Shown here in pieces: positions 1-7,551 of a stretch of 64,000 bases of DNA (the first letter of the stretch is position 1; each line of letters opens with the position of its first letter). Location: assembly GCF_023845585.1 (NCBI RefSeq), contig NZ_JAMQHS010000001.1, positions 372,001 through 436,000 of the forward strand, read 5' to 3'. Made by a program: the position numbers and the translations under genes. The stretch comes from Clostridium sp. CMCC3677. Its GTDB lineage: Bacteria > Bacillota > Clostridia > Clostridiales > Clostridiaceae. The notes beneath the pieces were generated by a model. It worked only from the letters and a program-made list of their open reading frames with translations, had not been told where the DNA came from and did no database searches.

Positions 1-2
1 TG

Positions 3-491
3 ATTGAAGGAGATAAAAAGCATACTACAATTATTGCAATGACTGCTAATGCCATGGAAGGTGACTCAGAAAAGTGTATTGAATCTGGAATGGACGAGTA
101 TATTAGCAAGCCTATTAATTTTGATACTATGTTTAATATGATAGAAGTGAATATTAAAGAGAGGGAGCTTAGAGCTGATTATATTAGTATAATAGATAAT
201 AATATTGATCATTTTGTTGAAATCACAGGACTTGAAAAAGATGATGCGAGAGAAATATTTGAAGACTATATAAAATATTTGCCAAATTTATTGGCAGGTA
301 TTAATGATGCCATTGAAAGTAATGATTTTAAGAAATTAGCAAAGTTGACTCATGAGTTAAAAGGTTCCACTGGAACTTTAAGAATAACGTCTATTTATGA
401 ATTAGCAATAAAGCTTGAGGAAAAAACTACGAAAAGAGAAATAGATGAATGTGCTAGGCTTTTTATTAAAATAAAGGAGTTGTTTTATTAA
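3..491 (+). CDS. C-terminal part of a hybrid sensor kinase or REC-HPt protein (5' truncated by window edge)
   Basis: The frame is open from the first bases of the window, so this is the 3' part of a longer gene. The first part is the end of a response-regulator receiver domain, with the conserved IIAMTANAM strand and the lysine-proline of SKPI. It is followed by a roughly 90-residue all-helical histidine phosphotransfer (HPt) domain; the THELKGS motif carries the phosphorylatable histidine (residue 105 counted from the ATG at 39). This arrangement is typical of the end of hybrid histidine kinases that pass phosphate from receiver to HPt to a separate regulator. The single-domain receiver just downstream (567) is a plausible partner. 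The sensor and kinase domains lie outside the window, so the stimulus is unknown. Confidence 0.85.
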   Translation: MEGDKKHTTIIAMTANAMEGDSEKCIESGMDEYISKPINFDTMFNMIEVNIKERELRADYISIIDNNIDHFVEITGLEKDDAREIFEDYIKYLPNLLAGINDAIESNDFKKLAKLTHELKGSTGTLRITSIYELAIKLEEKTTKREIDECARLFIKIKELFY

Positions 492-566
492 GTAGATGCA
501 TTAGGTGATACTCAAAAATTTAGTAATTAAATTAAAAAAAATAAGAGATATAGGGGAGTTTTTAGT

Positions 567-929
567 ATGAAAAAGGTATTAATCATTGATGATTCATCAT
601 ATATGCGAATGTTTTTAAAAAAAATTATTCAAAAAGGAGGTTCGTATACGATATTTGAGGCATCAACTAAAGATGATGCAATAGAGATGTTTAAAACTGA
701 GAAACCAGATATTGTAACTTTAGATTTGAATATTTCTGCGGTTATGAGGGAAGGTATTGATACATTAATTGATATAATGAGTATTGATCCTGAAGCAGTT
801 GTAATTATTGTATCAGCGTCGGGATACGAAAATTTTAAAGATGAATGTATTGAATTGGGAGCTAAGAGTTATATTAAGAAACCATTCGATACTGAGACTA
901 TATTAAAGACATTAGAAGAATATAAATAA
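567..929 (+). CDS. CheY-like single-domain response regulator
   Basis: This 120-residue protein is a stand-alone receiver domain. It has the acidic pair D8/D9, the phosphoacceptor D53 in TLDLNI, S83 at the switch position and the conserved lysine K105 before PF. It has no output domain, so it must act by protein-protein contact, as CheY or Spo0F do. A ribosome binding site (GGGGAG) precedes the ATG. It follows the REC-HPt fragment by about 75 bases and is probably co-transcribed with it, which suggests one phosphorelay. Whether it serves chemotaxis, sporulation or another pathway cannot be told from the sequence. Confidence 0.88.
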   Translation: MKKVLIIDDSSYMRMFLKKIIQKGGSYTIFEASTKDDAIEMFKTEKPDIVTLDLNISAVMREGIDTLIDIMSIDPEAVVIIVSASGYENFKDECIELGAKSYIKKPFDTETILKTLEEYK

Positions 930-1338
930 AAAAAGCCTAGTGATGATAACACTAATCAATCCTTAGAACAAAAGCATATAATCCAAATATTACATTTGGT
1001 ATTAGTTGCTTTCACATAGTGCTTATTTTGTTTTAGGGATATTGGATTTAACGGAATATATTAACAAAAAGGATGCTAATCTTGCGAGGATGGGGCATCT
1101 TTTTGTTTGCGTTTAATCTCAAGATCAAGACCAATAACAACCTGTAATTTATCTATTAGCGAAAAGAGTTTATCAGGTATATGAAACAAATGACAAGTTA
1201 TTACATTTCATATTTAAAATTTTTATAAGTTAAAGTTTACATTTTGAATTGAAGAGATCTTTTAGTATATAGAAGACAACACAATCGATTGAAAAAATCT
1301 TCAAAAATAAACTTAATTTATAAGAAGGGATGATAAAT
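930..1338. other. Intergenic region with imperfect inverted repeats
   Basis: No intact gene is seen here. Positions 961-1036 form a nested imperfect hairpin: the arms around 961-976 and 1020-1036 are related (CCTTAGAACAAAAGCA against TGCTTATTTTGTTTTAGG), and inside them lie AAGCA/TGCTT and CCAAAT/ATTTGG arms. It may terminate the upstream regulator transcript, but no clean run of T follows. A second stem (AAAAAGGATGC/GCATCTTTTT, about 1066-1107) is a better terminator candidate and could work on either strand. The minus strand also carries a degraded coding remnant, listed separately. Confidence 0.4.
1076..1200 (-). pseudogene. Possible 3' remnant of a small regulator gene
   Basis: On the minus strand an open frame of about 41 codons ends in TAG at 1078-1076. 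It encodes a polar, helix-rich tail ending in IKRKQKDAPSSQD. Upstream the frame is closed by several stops and has no start codon. The composition looks like real coding sequence, for example the tail of a small XRE/antitoxin-type regulator, but I cannot name the family. If real, it is a decayed remnant of a gene whose 5' part has been lost. Confidence 0.25.
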
Positions 1339-2298
1339 ATGAATAATGATAACAAGAAATTTGATGCTGTATTTGAAGGCGGAGGAGTAAAGGGTGTAGC
1401 TTTCGTAGGAGCCATAGCTAAACTTGAGGAGGAAGGATATTCAATAGAAAGATGTGCAGGAACATCAGCAGGAGCTATAATATCAGCACTTTTAGCAGTA
1501 GGATATACAGCAGCAGAAGTAAAAGAGATTATGCTTAATACAGATTATAATAATTTCTTAGATAAAAATATATCTATATTAAGTACTGGGAATATATTAG
1601 AAAAAGCATCTCATATGTACAATTTATTTACAGACAAAGGTTTTTATAGTGGAGATTACTTTGAAAAATGGATAGACAAGCTTCTTAAAGCAAAATTAAA
1701 AACTAAATTTAAGGATGTATGTGTCAATGGTAAGTCAAGATTAAAAATAATTGCTGCTGATATAACTAATAGCACTATGTTAATATTGCCTGATGATCTT
1801 AAAAAATATGGAATAGATCCTATGGAATTTGAAATATCAAAAGCTGTAAGAATGAGTATGAGTATTCCATTCTTCTTTAAGCCAGTAGAATTAAATACTG
1901 ATAAAGGTACTAATTTTATTGTGGATGGTGGAATTTTATCTAATTATCCTATATGGATATTTGATTCAGAAGGTAAACCAGAATATCCTACATTTGGATT
2001 TAACCTTGATGAGAATGAGTTAAGTTATACAGCACAAGGTAAGACTAATTTCTTATACTATTCATATGATGTATTAAGCACTTGCATTTTTAGTCATAAT
2101 AGTGAAGATAATTATATTAGAGATAAGGATTTGGTCAGAACAATAGATATACCAACACTTGGAGTGAGTACAACAGATTTTGACTTATCAAAAGAAAAGA
2201 GTTTAGCATTATATAAATCTGGATATGATAGCACTGAAAAATTCTTAAAAGAATGGGATTTTGGAAAGTATGTCAAGAATTATAGAGATGCAGCATAA
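1339..2298 (+). CDS. Patatin-like phospholipase
   Basis: Patatin-family lipid acyl hydrolase of 319 residues, probably cytoplasmic or membrane-associated because no signal peptide is visible. The N-terminus has the glycine-rich oxyanion loop GGGVKG (residues 14-19), then the nucleophile elbow GTSAG with Ser43. The catalytic Asp is D196 in VDGG, completing the Ser-Asp dyad. Family members release fatty acids from glycerolipids; the natural substrate here is unknown. The ATG at 1339 is preferred over the one at 1330 because AAGGGA lies eight bases upstream of it, whereas the first ATG abuts that site. The gene stands alone, with a strong terminator after it. Confidence 0.88.
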   Translation: MNNDNKKFDAVFEGGGVKGVAFVGAIAKLEEEGYSIERCAGTSAGAIISALLAVGYTAAEVKEIMLNTDYNNFLDKNISILSTGNILEKASHMYNLFTDKGFYSGDYFEKWIDKLLKAKLKTKFKDVCVNGKSRLKIIAADITNSTMLILPDDLKKYGIDPMEFEISKAVRMSMSIPFFFKPVELNTDKGTNFIVDGGILSNYPIWIFDSEGKPEYPTFGFNLDENELSYTAQGKTNFLYYSYDVLSTCIFSHNSEDNYIRDKDLVRTIDIPTLGVSTTDFDLSKEKSLALYKSGYDSTEKFLKEWDFGKYVKNYRDAA

Positions 2299-2358
2299 AA
2301 GTCTGTATTTGAAGTTAGAGCATAATTTTAGTTAAAGAAATAGCAATGAAAATAAAAG

Positions 2359-2416
2359 GAGCTATCTTAGAATGATTTTTCAAATCATTAGCTGAGATGG
2401 CTCATTTTAATTTTGT
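2359..2416 (+). terminator. Rho-independent terminator after the patatin gene
   Basis: A long hairpin pairs GAGCTATCTTAG with the copy ending GAGATGGCTC, extended by AATGATTT/AAATCATT around a TTC loop, and is followed by a T-rich tract. Confidence 0.8.
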
Positions 2417-2526
2417 TGATACATTTATTTTTATTATTACATAAGTAAAGAATAATTATTTTTAATCTTCAAATAATAAGAATGTTAAAAATATTACAAC
2501 TAGATTATACAAGGAGGTATATATTT

Positions 2527-3117
2527 ATGAATAATTTTAACGAAAGTCAAACTAAAGAAAACTTAATGAGAGCATTTGCGGGAGAAAGTCAGGCAAGAAA
2601 TAGATATAACATTGCTGCATCAGTGGCTAAGAAAGAAGGATATTCTATTTTACAAGATTTATTTAACTATACAGCAAATCAAGAAAAAGCTCATGCAAAA
2701 GAATTTATGAAAAGATTAAAAGAATTTTCAGGAGAAGACATTACTATAACAGCAGCGTATCCAGCAGAAGTAGAAACAAGTACATTAGTTCTTTTAAGAG
2801 CAGCAGAAAAGCATGAAGCAGCTGAACATGATGATATTTATAGTGGTTTTGCAAAAATTGCACGAGAAGAAGGATTTGATGAAATTGGAACATTATTTGA
2901 TAAGATAGCTTCAATCGAAAAAATTCATTCTAATAGATTCAAAAAATATGCGGATGAATTAGAAAATGGGAATCTATTTAAGAAAATTAATAATGAACAA
3001 TGGATGTGTACTAATTGTGGATATATTTATGAAGGAACAGAAGCACCAGAAGTATGCCCTGTTTGTGTGCATCCTAAAGGATTCTTTATTCCATTTAAAA
3101 ATTCACCTTTTGAATAA
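2527..3117 (+). CDS. rbr: Rubrerythrin
   Basis: Non-haem iron peroxidase of anaerobes that reduces hydrogen peroxide with electrons from rubredoxin or NADH-linked reductases. The 196-residue protein has an N-terminal ferritin-like four-helix di-iron domain (ENLMRAFAGESQARNRY at the start, EKAHAKEF and EKIHSNRF as later iron-ligand helices). It ends in a rubredoxin-like domain with CxxC pairs CTNCG and CPVC around residues 160-180. The ATG at 2527 follows a near-perfect AAGGAGGT; an in-frame upstream ATG (2482) lacks one. A second rubrerythrin lies at 30455. This is a monocistronic unit between terminators. Confidence 0.95.
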   Translation: MNNFNESQTKENLMRAFAGESQARNRYNIAASVAKKEGYSILQDLFNYTANQEKAHAKEFMKRLKEFSGEDITITAAYPAEVETSTLVLLRAAEKHEAAEHDDIYSGFAKIAREEGFDEIGTLFDKIASIEKIHSNRFKKYADELENGNLFKKINNEQWMCTNCGYIYEGTEAPEVCPVCVHPKGFFIPFKNSPFE

Positions 3118-3130
3118 AGATTGTTAAACT

Positions 3131-3182
3131 AAAAAGGCTATTACTATTTATTGTTAATTATAAAATGGTAATAGTCTTTTTT
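3131..3182. terminator. Bidirectional terminator between rubrerythrin and the DUF2798 gene
   Basis: AAAAGGCTATTAC pairs with GTAATAGTCTTTT. T runs on the plus side and A runs on the other allow it to serve both convergent genes. Confidence 0.75.
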
Positions 3183-3184
3183 GA

Positions 3185-3643
3185 TTAATTAGAAAATACT
3201 TTATTAAATGATAATCTTACAACTGGAGATACAATAAGCATATTAAGAGGTAATGCCATAATAAAGTTTCTAATAATACATAATGGATAAATTTTTAATG
3301 CTCCACTATTAAAGCCAACAGCTGTTATAGCACCATACATAGACATACAAAGCACCATACCTATTACCATACATGATGAGATAGTTAATATAACCTTAAT
3401 TGGTTTAGTTTCGTTATTAGGTTTCACAATTTTTAGTGCAATTGGTTTTGCAATTTTACCGACAATAAACACATCTAATAAAAGTGCAACAATAAATCCA
3501 AGCCAAAAATCTTTTAAAAGATTATTAAAGAATTGACTATGAAAGCCTTCATTTAATAGCATATTATAAATGGTCATACCTAAAACCATACCAAAGCACA
3601 TCATTAAAGTAAAAATAAATTTTTGTAATTTTGTTTGTCCCAT
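3185..3643 (-). CDS. DUF2798-type four-helix membrane protein
   Basis: Integral membrane protein of 152 residues with four hydrophobic segments (about 9-29, 45-65, 85-107 and 122-145). It is built as two related halves, each containing a GM.LGM/GMVLCM-like helix and an asparagine-rich loop, which matches the DUF2798 repeat. Its biochemical function is unknown. In Firmicutes such genes often sit next to MarR regulators. Here it is divergent from one, with two perfect palindromic operators between them, so it is very likely the target of that repressor. The ribosome binding site is GGGGG, upstream of the ATG. Confidence 0.7.
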   Translation of the reverse strand: MGQTKLQKFIFTLMMCFGMVLGMTIYNMLLNEGFHSQFFNNLLKDFWLGFIVALLLDVFIVGKIAKPIALKIVKPNNETKPIKVILTISSCMVIGMVLCMSMYGAITAVGFNSGALKIYPLCIIRNFIMALPLNMLIVSPVVRLSFNKVFSN

Positions 3644-3678
3644 AATAAAAATTTTCCCCCATATTAAATATTTTTAAA

Positions 3679-3693
3679 GTCAACTAAGTTGAC
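3679..3693. promoter_or_regulatory. MarR-type operator 1
   Basis: Perfect palindrome GTCAACTAAGTTGAC with one central base. It lies just upstream of the minus-strand DUF2798 gene. With one flanking base on each side it is the exact reverse complement of the second site at 3725-3739, and the two centres are 46 bp apart. Confidence 0.75.
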
Positions 3694-3724
3694 AAAATGA
3701 ATTATAACAATTATTCTGTGTTGT

Positions 3725-3739
3725 GTCAACTTAGTTGAC
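3725..3739. promoter_or_regulatory. MarR-type operator 2
   Basis: GTCAACTTAGTTGAC, the reverse complement of operator 1, lies upstream of the MarR gene. A TTGACT -35-like hexamer overlaps its right arm, so binding could block transcription. Autoregulation plus repression of the divergent membrane gene is the simplest reading. Confidence 0.75.
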
Positions 3740-3815
3740 TCGGTGCGGTACTTATTAAATCTGAAATGCAGAAAAATATATGTTACAATATATGAAAATA
3801 AAGAATAAGGTGAGA

Positions 3816-4232
3816 ATGATGAAGAGTAATTTAAATATAATAGATTTAATAAGCGAAAAACATATTGTACTCAGACGTGAAGTGGAAGATAGATGGGAAG
3901 CTGTAGAAGATGAGGAGATTTCTCATACTGAAGCACTTTTTTTAGCTAAAATTGAAATGGGTAAGATATCTATTGCTGAAGTTGCTAGGCAAGCTAATAT
4001 ATCTCGTCAAGCCATGTATAAATGTGCTAAAAAATTAGAGCTAAGAGGATACTTAAAATTTGTAATAGATGAAAGCAATAATAAATATACAGATCTAACA
4101 GAGAAAGGTAAAGATTATTGTAGAAGAAGCAAAGAATTAAAGGAGAGTATAGAAAAAGAAATTTCTGATGTTTTAGGTGAGGAAAATATAAGAATGCTTA
4201 AAGAATTATTAAATAAGAGATGGATAAAATAA
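3816..4232 (+). CDS. MarR family transcriptional regulator
   Basis: Winged-helix repressor of 138 residues. The core helix-turn-helix is visible as ISIAEVARQANISRQAMYKCAKKLE followed by a wing (about residues 50-95). The N- and C-terminal helices are of the kind that form the MarR dimer interface. Two adjacent ATG codons (3816 and 3819) follow AAGGTGAG; either may be used, while the in-frame ATG at 3780 has no ribosome binding site. It is divergent from the DUF2798 gene and flanked by two matching palindromes. The inducing ligand cannot be deduced. Confidence 0.88.
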   Translation: MMKSNLNIIDLISEKHIVLRREVEDRWEAVEDEEISHTEALFLAKIEMGKISIAEVARQANISRQAMYKCAKKLELRGYLKFVIDESNNKYTDLTEKGKDYCRRSKELKESIEKEISDVLGEENIRMLKELLNKRWIK

Positions 4233-4275
4233 TAATACTATAAGAGTAATATATATATGTAATATAAACAAAATA

Positions 4276-4322
4276 AGCTGTTATGGAATGAGTTATATCA
4301 TTAGTCCATAACGGCTTTTTAT
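4276..4322 (+). terminator. Terminator after the MarR gene
   Basis: AGCTGTTATGGA pairs with TCCATAACGGCT (one G-U pair) and is followed by TTTTTATTTT. Confidence 0.82.
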
Positions 4323-4338
4323 TTTAGATTAATAAAAA

Positions 4339-4683
4339 TTATTCTTCAAATGTAAGAGAAAGTTGACCTTCACCTTTTAATATTACAGTATGTTTATCTA
4401 TTGGAATATTTAAGAATACATTTGTCAAATTAATATTATTATTAAGATTAAAATAGTATTTTAATTTATCATTTGAATCTTCTATTATTATTACAGTTAT
4501 TGGTTTCTCAGGTGTGATTAATCTTAATGTTACTTTTTGTCCAATACTTTTATCAAAATGATATATACCTTCAGTGTAAATTTTTGCAGTAGGAACTGGT
4601 TCACTTTTATATGCACTGGCTTTTAAAGGTGTATTTATGATTATACAAAAAATAATAAAAATAAAAATAAGTAATTTTTTCAT
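4339..4683 (-). CDS. Small secreted protein of unknown function
   Basis: The 114-residue protein starts with a classical signal peptide: MKKLL, a run of Ile/Phe/Leu to about residue 20, and a likely cleavage site after KASA (residue 24). The remaining 90 residues are predicted beta-rich, with alternating hydrophobic stretches (TVIIIED, NVFLNIPI) and no cysteine. I recognise no family. A purine-rich AAGGAAAGGA lies 17 bases upstream of the ATG, which is longer than usual. It may be a cell-surface or extracellular beta-sandwich protein. Confidence 0.6.
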   Translation of the reverse strand: MKKLLIFIFIIFCIIINTPLKASAYKSEPVPTAKIYTEGIYHFDKSIGQKVTLRLITPEKPITVIIIEDSNDKLKYYFNLNNNINLTNVFLNIPIDKHTVILKGEGQLSLTFEE

Positions 4684-4930
4684 TATATATATATTTCACA
4701 TCCTTTCCTTAGTAGTGTTCTTTATTTAGATAATATTATTACTATTATTTTTAAAATAACTATGCAAATCAGATAAAAATTATATATAAATAAAGTATAG
4801 ATATATTTAAAATAAAGCGATATTTCTATTGAAGTTTTTTAATATCATATATCTGTAATACAAATATACTTAACAGAATATATTTGTAAAAAGGTTATAA
4901 CTTACAGAATATTGATTGGAGGGAGCTACA

Positions 4931-5287
4931 ATGGACTTTAGTAAATATAATTCACAAGTAATTAAGGATATAGAGCACTATGTAAGTAGGGCTAAAATAG
5001 GAACAATACTAAAATCTGAACAAAAGGAAATTACAAAAGATAATAAGAAAGTAAATACATTTAATTTGATTATTCAACTTAGAAAAGGTGAAGCAATAAA
5101 AATAGATGGAAAGAATAATATATATAATTTTACTGTTTCTATTGATGGGAAAGATGTTTATAAAGCAGAAAAATGCAACTATAGAGATGAAGAATTTAGA
5201 CAGTCTATAAAAGATGCAAAAGAGAGCATTAATTTTATAAATTGTTTTGAAGCATTAGGAAAAATATTTAAAAAGAAAAGAAAATAA
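4931..5287 (+). CDS. Hypothetical protein
   Basis: Basic, lysine-rich cytoplasmic protein of 118 residues without signal peptide or membrane segment. The middle (residues 30-85) alternates polar and hydrophobic residues as in a beta-sheet, and the C-terminus is helical and ends in a KKKRK cluster. The ATG at 4931 is preceded by GGAGGGA at the correct spacing. The gene is monocistronic, with its own terminator. I do not recognise it. Confidence 0.6.
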   Translation: MDFSKYNSQVIKDIEHYVSRAKIGTILKSEQKEITKDNKKVNTFNLIIQLRKGEAIKIDGKNNIYNFTVSIDGKDVYKAEKCNYRDEEFRQSIKDAKESINFINCFEALGKIFKKKRK

Positions 5288-5297
5288 ATAACTTATA

Positions 5298-5345
5298 TAA
5301 GAACTAGTAACTTAAATTATGCTTAATGTTACTAGTTCTTATTTA
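5298..5345 (+). terminator. Terminator after the hypothetical gene
   Basis: Perfect 13-bp stem, AAGAACTAGTAAC with GTTACTAGTTCTT, followed by a short T-rich tail. Confidence 0.8.
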
Positions 5346-5371
5346 ATATTGCTTAATAGGTTAGAAAAGAG

Positions 5372-5400
5372 TTATCTTATTATTAATAATAAGGTATAAT
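5372..5400 (+). promoter_or_regulatory. Promoter of the Bce-type two-component genes with an 18-bp palindrome in the spacer
   Basis: TTATCT and TATAAT (5395-5400) are 17 bp apart, as in a sigma-A promoter. The perfect palindrome CTTATTATTAATAATAAG (5376-5393) fills the spacer. Such placement is typical of a repressor operator, but AT-rich palindromes also arise by chance. Confidence 0.45.
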
Positions 5401-5465
5401 TAGGAAATATTAGAGCATTTAACAGAATAATAATAGAAAAAATTTAAGATATAGGAGTAGACATA

Positions 5466-6140
5466 ATGTATAAGATATTAATTGTAGAAGATGACCTAAC
5501 TATAGCAAGTATTTTGAAAAATTATTTATGCAAATGGGGATATGAGGCAGAAATTATTTCTGATTTTAACAATGTTATGGAAGACTTTATTAAGTATGAT
5601 CCACAATTAGTAATATTAGATATTACATTACCTTTTTATAATGGATTTCATTGGTGTACAGAGATTAGAAGAATATCTAAAGTTCCAATAATTTTTGCAT
5701 CATCAGCAAGTGATAATATGAATTTAATTATGGCTATAAATATGGGGGCAGACGATTTTATTGCTAAGCCTTTTGATTTAAATGTAGTAGTTGCAAAGGT
5801 ACAGGCTCTAATTAGAAGAACTTATTCATTTCAAGGACAGACAAATATTTTAGAGAGTAATGGAGCTGTTCTTAACTTAGGTGATACAACTCTTACATAT
5901 AATAATAAAAAAATAGAATTAAGTAAAAATGAATTTAAGATACTGCAAATACTTTTAGAAAATAAAAATAAAACTGTTCCGCGTGACGATATTATGAGGC
6001 ATCTTTGGAATAGTGATAGTTTTATTGATGATAACACTTTAACTGTTAATGTTACTAGACTTAGAAAAAAGTTAGAAGATATAGAACTTAAGGATTTTAT
6101 TAAAACTAAAAAAGGTATTGGATATATAGTGGGTGATTAA
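5466..6140 (+). CDS. Bce-type OmpR family response regulator
   Basis: The 224-residue protein has a receiver domain (1-120; acidic E8/D9/D10, phosphoacceptor D52, lysine in FIAKPFD) and an OmpR/PhoB winged-helix domain (about 130-224, ending TKKGIGYIVGD). It directly precedes an extracellular-domain-less sensor kinase and, further on, an FtsX-like ABC transporter. This is the hallmark of the BceRS-BceAB antimicrobial peptide sensing and detoxification modules. A matching inverted repeat lies just after the kinase gene (7161). GGAG seven bases upstream supports the ATG. The inducing peptide is unknown. Confidence 0.9.
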   Translation: MYKILIVEDDLTIASILKNYLCKWGYEAEIISDFNNVMEDFIKYDPQLVILDITLPFYNGFHWCTEIRRISKVPIIFASSASDNMNLIMAINMGADDFIAKPFDLNVVVAKVQALIRRTYSFQGQTNILESNGAVLNLGDTTLTYNNKKIELSKNEFKILQILLENKNKTVPRDDIMRHLWNSDSFIDDNTLTVNVTRLRKKLEDIELKDFIKTKKGIGYIVGD

Positions 6141-6141
6141 T

Positions 6142-7158
6142 ATGAAGAGAGAATCTATTTTATTTATGATATGTTCTTATATTAGAGAAAAGTTAAAAAC
6201 TATTTTGGTATTTTTTATATTTATACTTATATTTTTTACAGTATATCTTTTGTATCATGTATCATTAGAACCAGTCTTATATTCAATGCTATTAACTTTT
6301 ACATTAGCTTTTTTATTTAGTGTATATGATTTTCATAAGTTTTATAATAAGCATATATATTTAAAAGATATTCTCAATGGTGTAGAAGAAAAGTTAGATA
6401 ATTTACCTAGAAATAAGAGTTTAATAGAAAAAGACTATCAAAGTATTATTAAAGCGTTACATAAAAATAATGTAGAGTTAGAACATAAAGTTAATAACAA
6501 TCGTAGTGAAATGATAAATTATTATACAATGTGGGTTCATCAAATAAAAACTCCTATTTCTGCATTGCACATGATTTTGCAATCTATGGATTCTGGTAAA
6601 TACAAAAAGATTATGGATCAAGAAGTATTTAAAATAGAGCAATATGTTGAAATGGTACTTCATTATCTTAGATTAGAAAGTATGTCATGTGATTTACGTT
6701 TAGAAGAGTATGAGTTACAAAATATTATTCATGAAGTAGTAAAAAAACATTCTATGATATTTATAAATAAGAAGATTTCATTAGATTTAGAACAAATAGA
6801 TTATAAAGTGATTACTGATGAAAAGTGGCTTATTTTTGTATTAGAACAAATTTTATCTAATGCATTAAAATACACAAGAGAAGGAAAAATTTCTATTTAT
6901 ATGGATAAGAAAAGAGAAGATACTTTAATAATTAAAGATACTGGTATTGGAATAGAAGAGGAAGATATATTTAGGGTATTTGAAAGAGGATTTACAGGAT
7001 ATAATGGCAGAATGAATAAAAAATCTACGGGAATAGGGTTATATTTATGTAAAGAAATTTTAAACAACCTTTCTAATAAAATATTTATTACTTCAGAAGT
7101 CGGAAAAGGAACAAAAGTGGCTATTGATTTTTCAAGAAAAAATATTGAAATAGAGTAA
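6142..7158 (+). CDS. Bce-type intramembrane-sensing histidine kinase
   Basis: Sensor kinase of 338 residues with only two N-terminal membrane helices (about 15-38 and 44-64) and almost no extracellular loop, as in BceS. The dimerisation/phosphoacceptor motif MWVHQIKTPIS follows. The ATPase domain has an N-box (ILSNALKY), G1 (DTGIGIE) and G2 (STGIGLYLC). The family does not sense peptide directly but reads the state of its partner BceAB transporter, which is present at 7552-10288. The ATG at 6142 lies one base after the regulator's stop codon and uses a GGGTGAT site inside that gene, so the two are translationally coupled. Confidence 0.9.
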   Translation: MKRESILFMICSYIREKLKTILVFFIFILIFFTVYLLYHVSLEPVLYSMLLTFTLAFLFSVYDFHKFYNKHIYLKDILNGVEEKLDNLPRNKSLIEKDYQSIIKALHKNNVELEHKVNNNRSEMINYYTMWVHQIKTPISALHMILQSMDSGKYKKIMDQEVFKIEQYVEMVLHYLRLESMSCDLRLEEYELQNIIHEVVKKHSMIFINKKISLDLEQIDYKVITDEKWLIFVLEQILSNALKYTREGKISIYMDKKREDTLIIKDTGIGIEEEDIFRVFERGFTGYNGRMNKKSTGIGLYLCKEILNNLSNKIFITSEVGKGTKVAIDFSRKNIEIE

Positions 7159-7160
7159 CC

Positions 7161-7174
7161 TTACACAATTGTAA
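7161..7174 (+). promoter_or_regulatory. BceR-type binding box
   Basis: TTACACAATTGTAA fits the TNACA-N4-TGTAA pattern described for BceR-like regulators upstream of their transporter operons. Here it lies two bases after the kinase stop codon, about 380 bp before the transporter genes, and is separated from them by a hairpin and an R1 repeat. The match is seen; regulation is inferred. Confidence 0.55.
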
Positions 7175-7185
7175 GATTAAAAGGA

Positions 7186-7225
7186 GAAATGTAAGTCAAG
7201 GTTAAGGCAGTACATTTCTTTTTTT
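7186..7225 (+). terminator. Terminator after the Bce-type kinase gene
   Basis: GAAATGTA pairs with TACATTTC, followed by a run of seven or more T. It implies the kinase and transporter are separate transcripts. Confidence 0.75.
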
Positions 7226-7264
7226 ATTATACTTAATTTGTAATAAGGTACATTAAATAATGAC

Positions 7265-7483
7265 TATGTTTTAAAACATTGTTGATATTTTAGTATAAAG
7301 CTCATGGACAGAGGAATTTACTTTAAGAACACTAAAATAAAGCTTAGTCCAATTAATGCATGTTCCCAATCAAAGATTGATGACAAGCAATTAATTGTAC
7401 AAATCTTCATTAAGAGTTCTAAAAAGCAAATTCCAATGCCAGTTCGCCCTTATACTAAAATATCAACATTTACTTAAAACATA
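7265..7483. repeat. R1 structured repeat, copy A (219 bp)
   Basis: This element recurs at 57812-58030 with the same length and six mismatches. Its ends are inverted repeats (TATGTTTTAA...TGTTGATAT at the left, the complement at the right), and weaker pairing continues to about 80 bp from each end, so the whole unit can fold into one long hairpin. A central CCCAAT...ATTG...GACAAGCA hairpin is shared with family R2. No open frame is seen. It lies between the kinase terminator and the transporter genes. Confidence 0.85.
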
Positions 7484-7551
7484 AAGAAAATAATAAATAA
7501 GTATGTTCAGTTTATTATTTTATGTATCTAAAGATTTGGAGGTAATAATAA

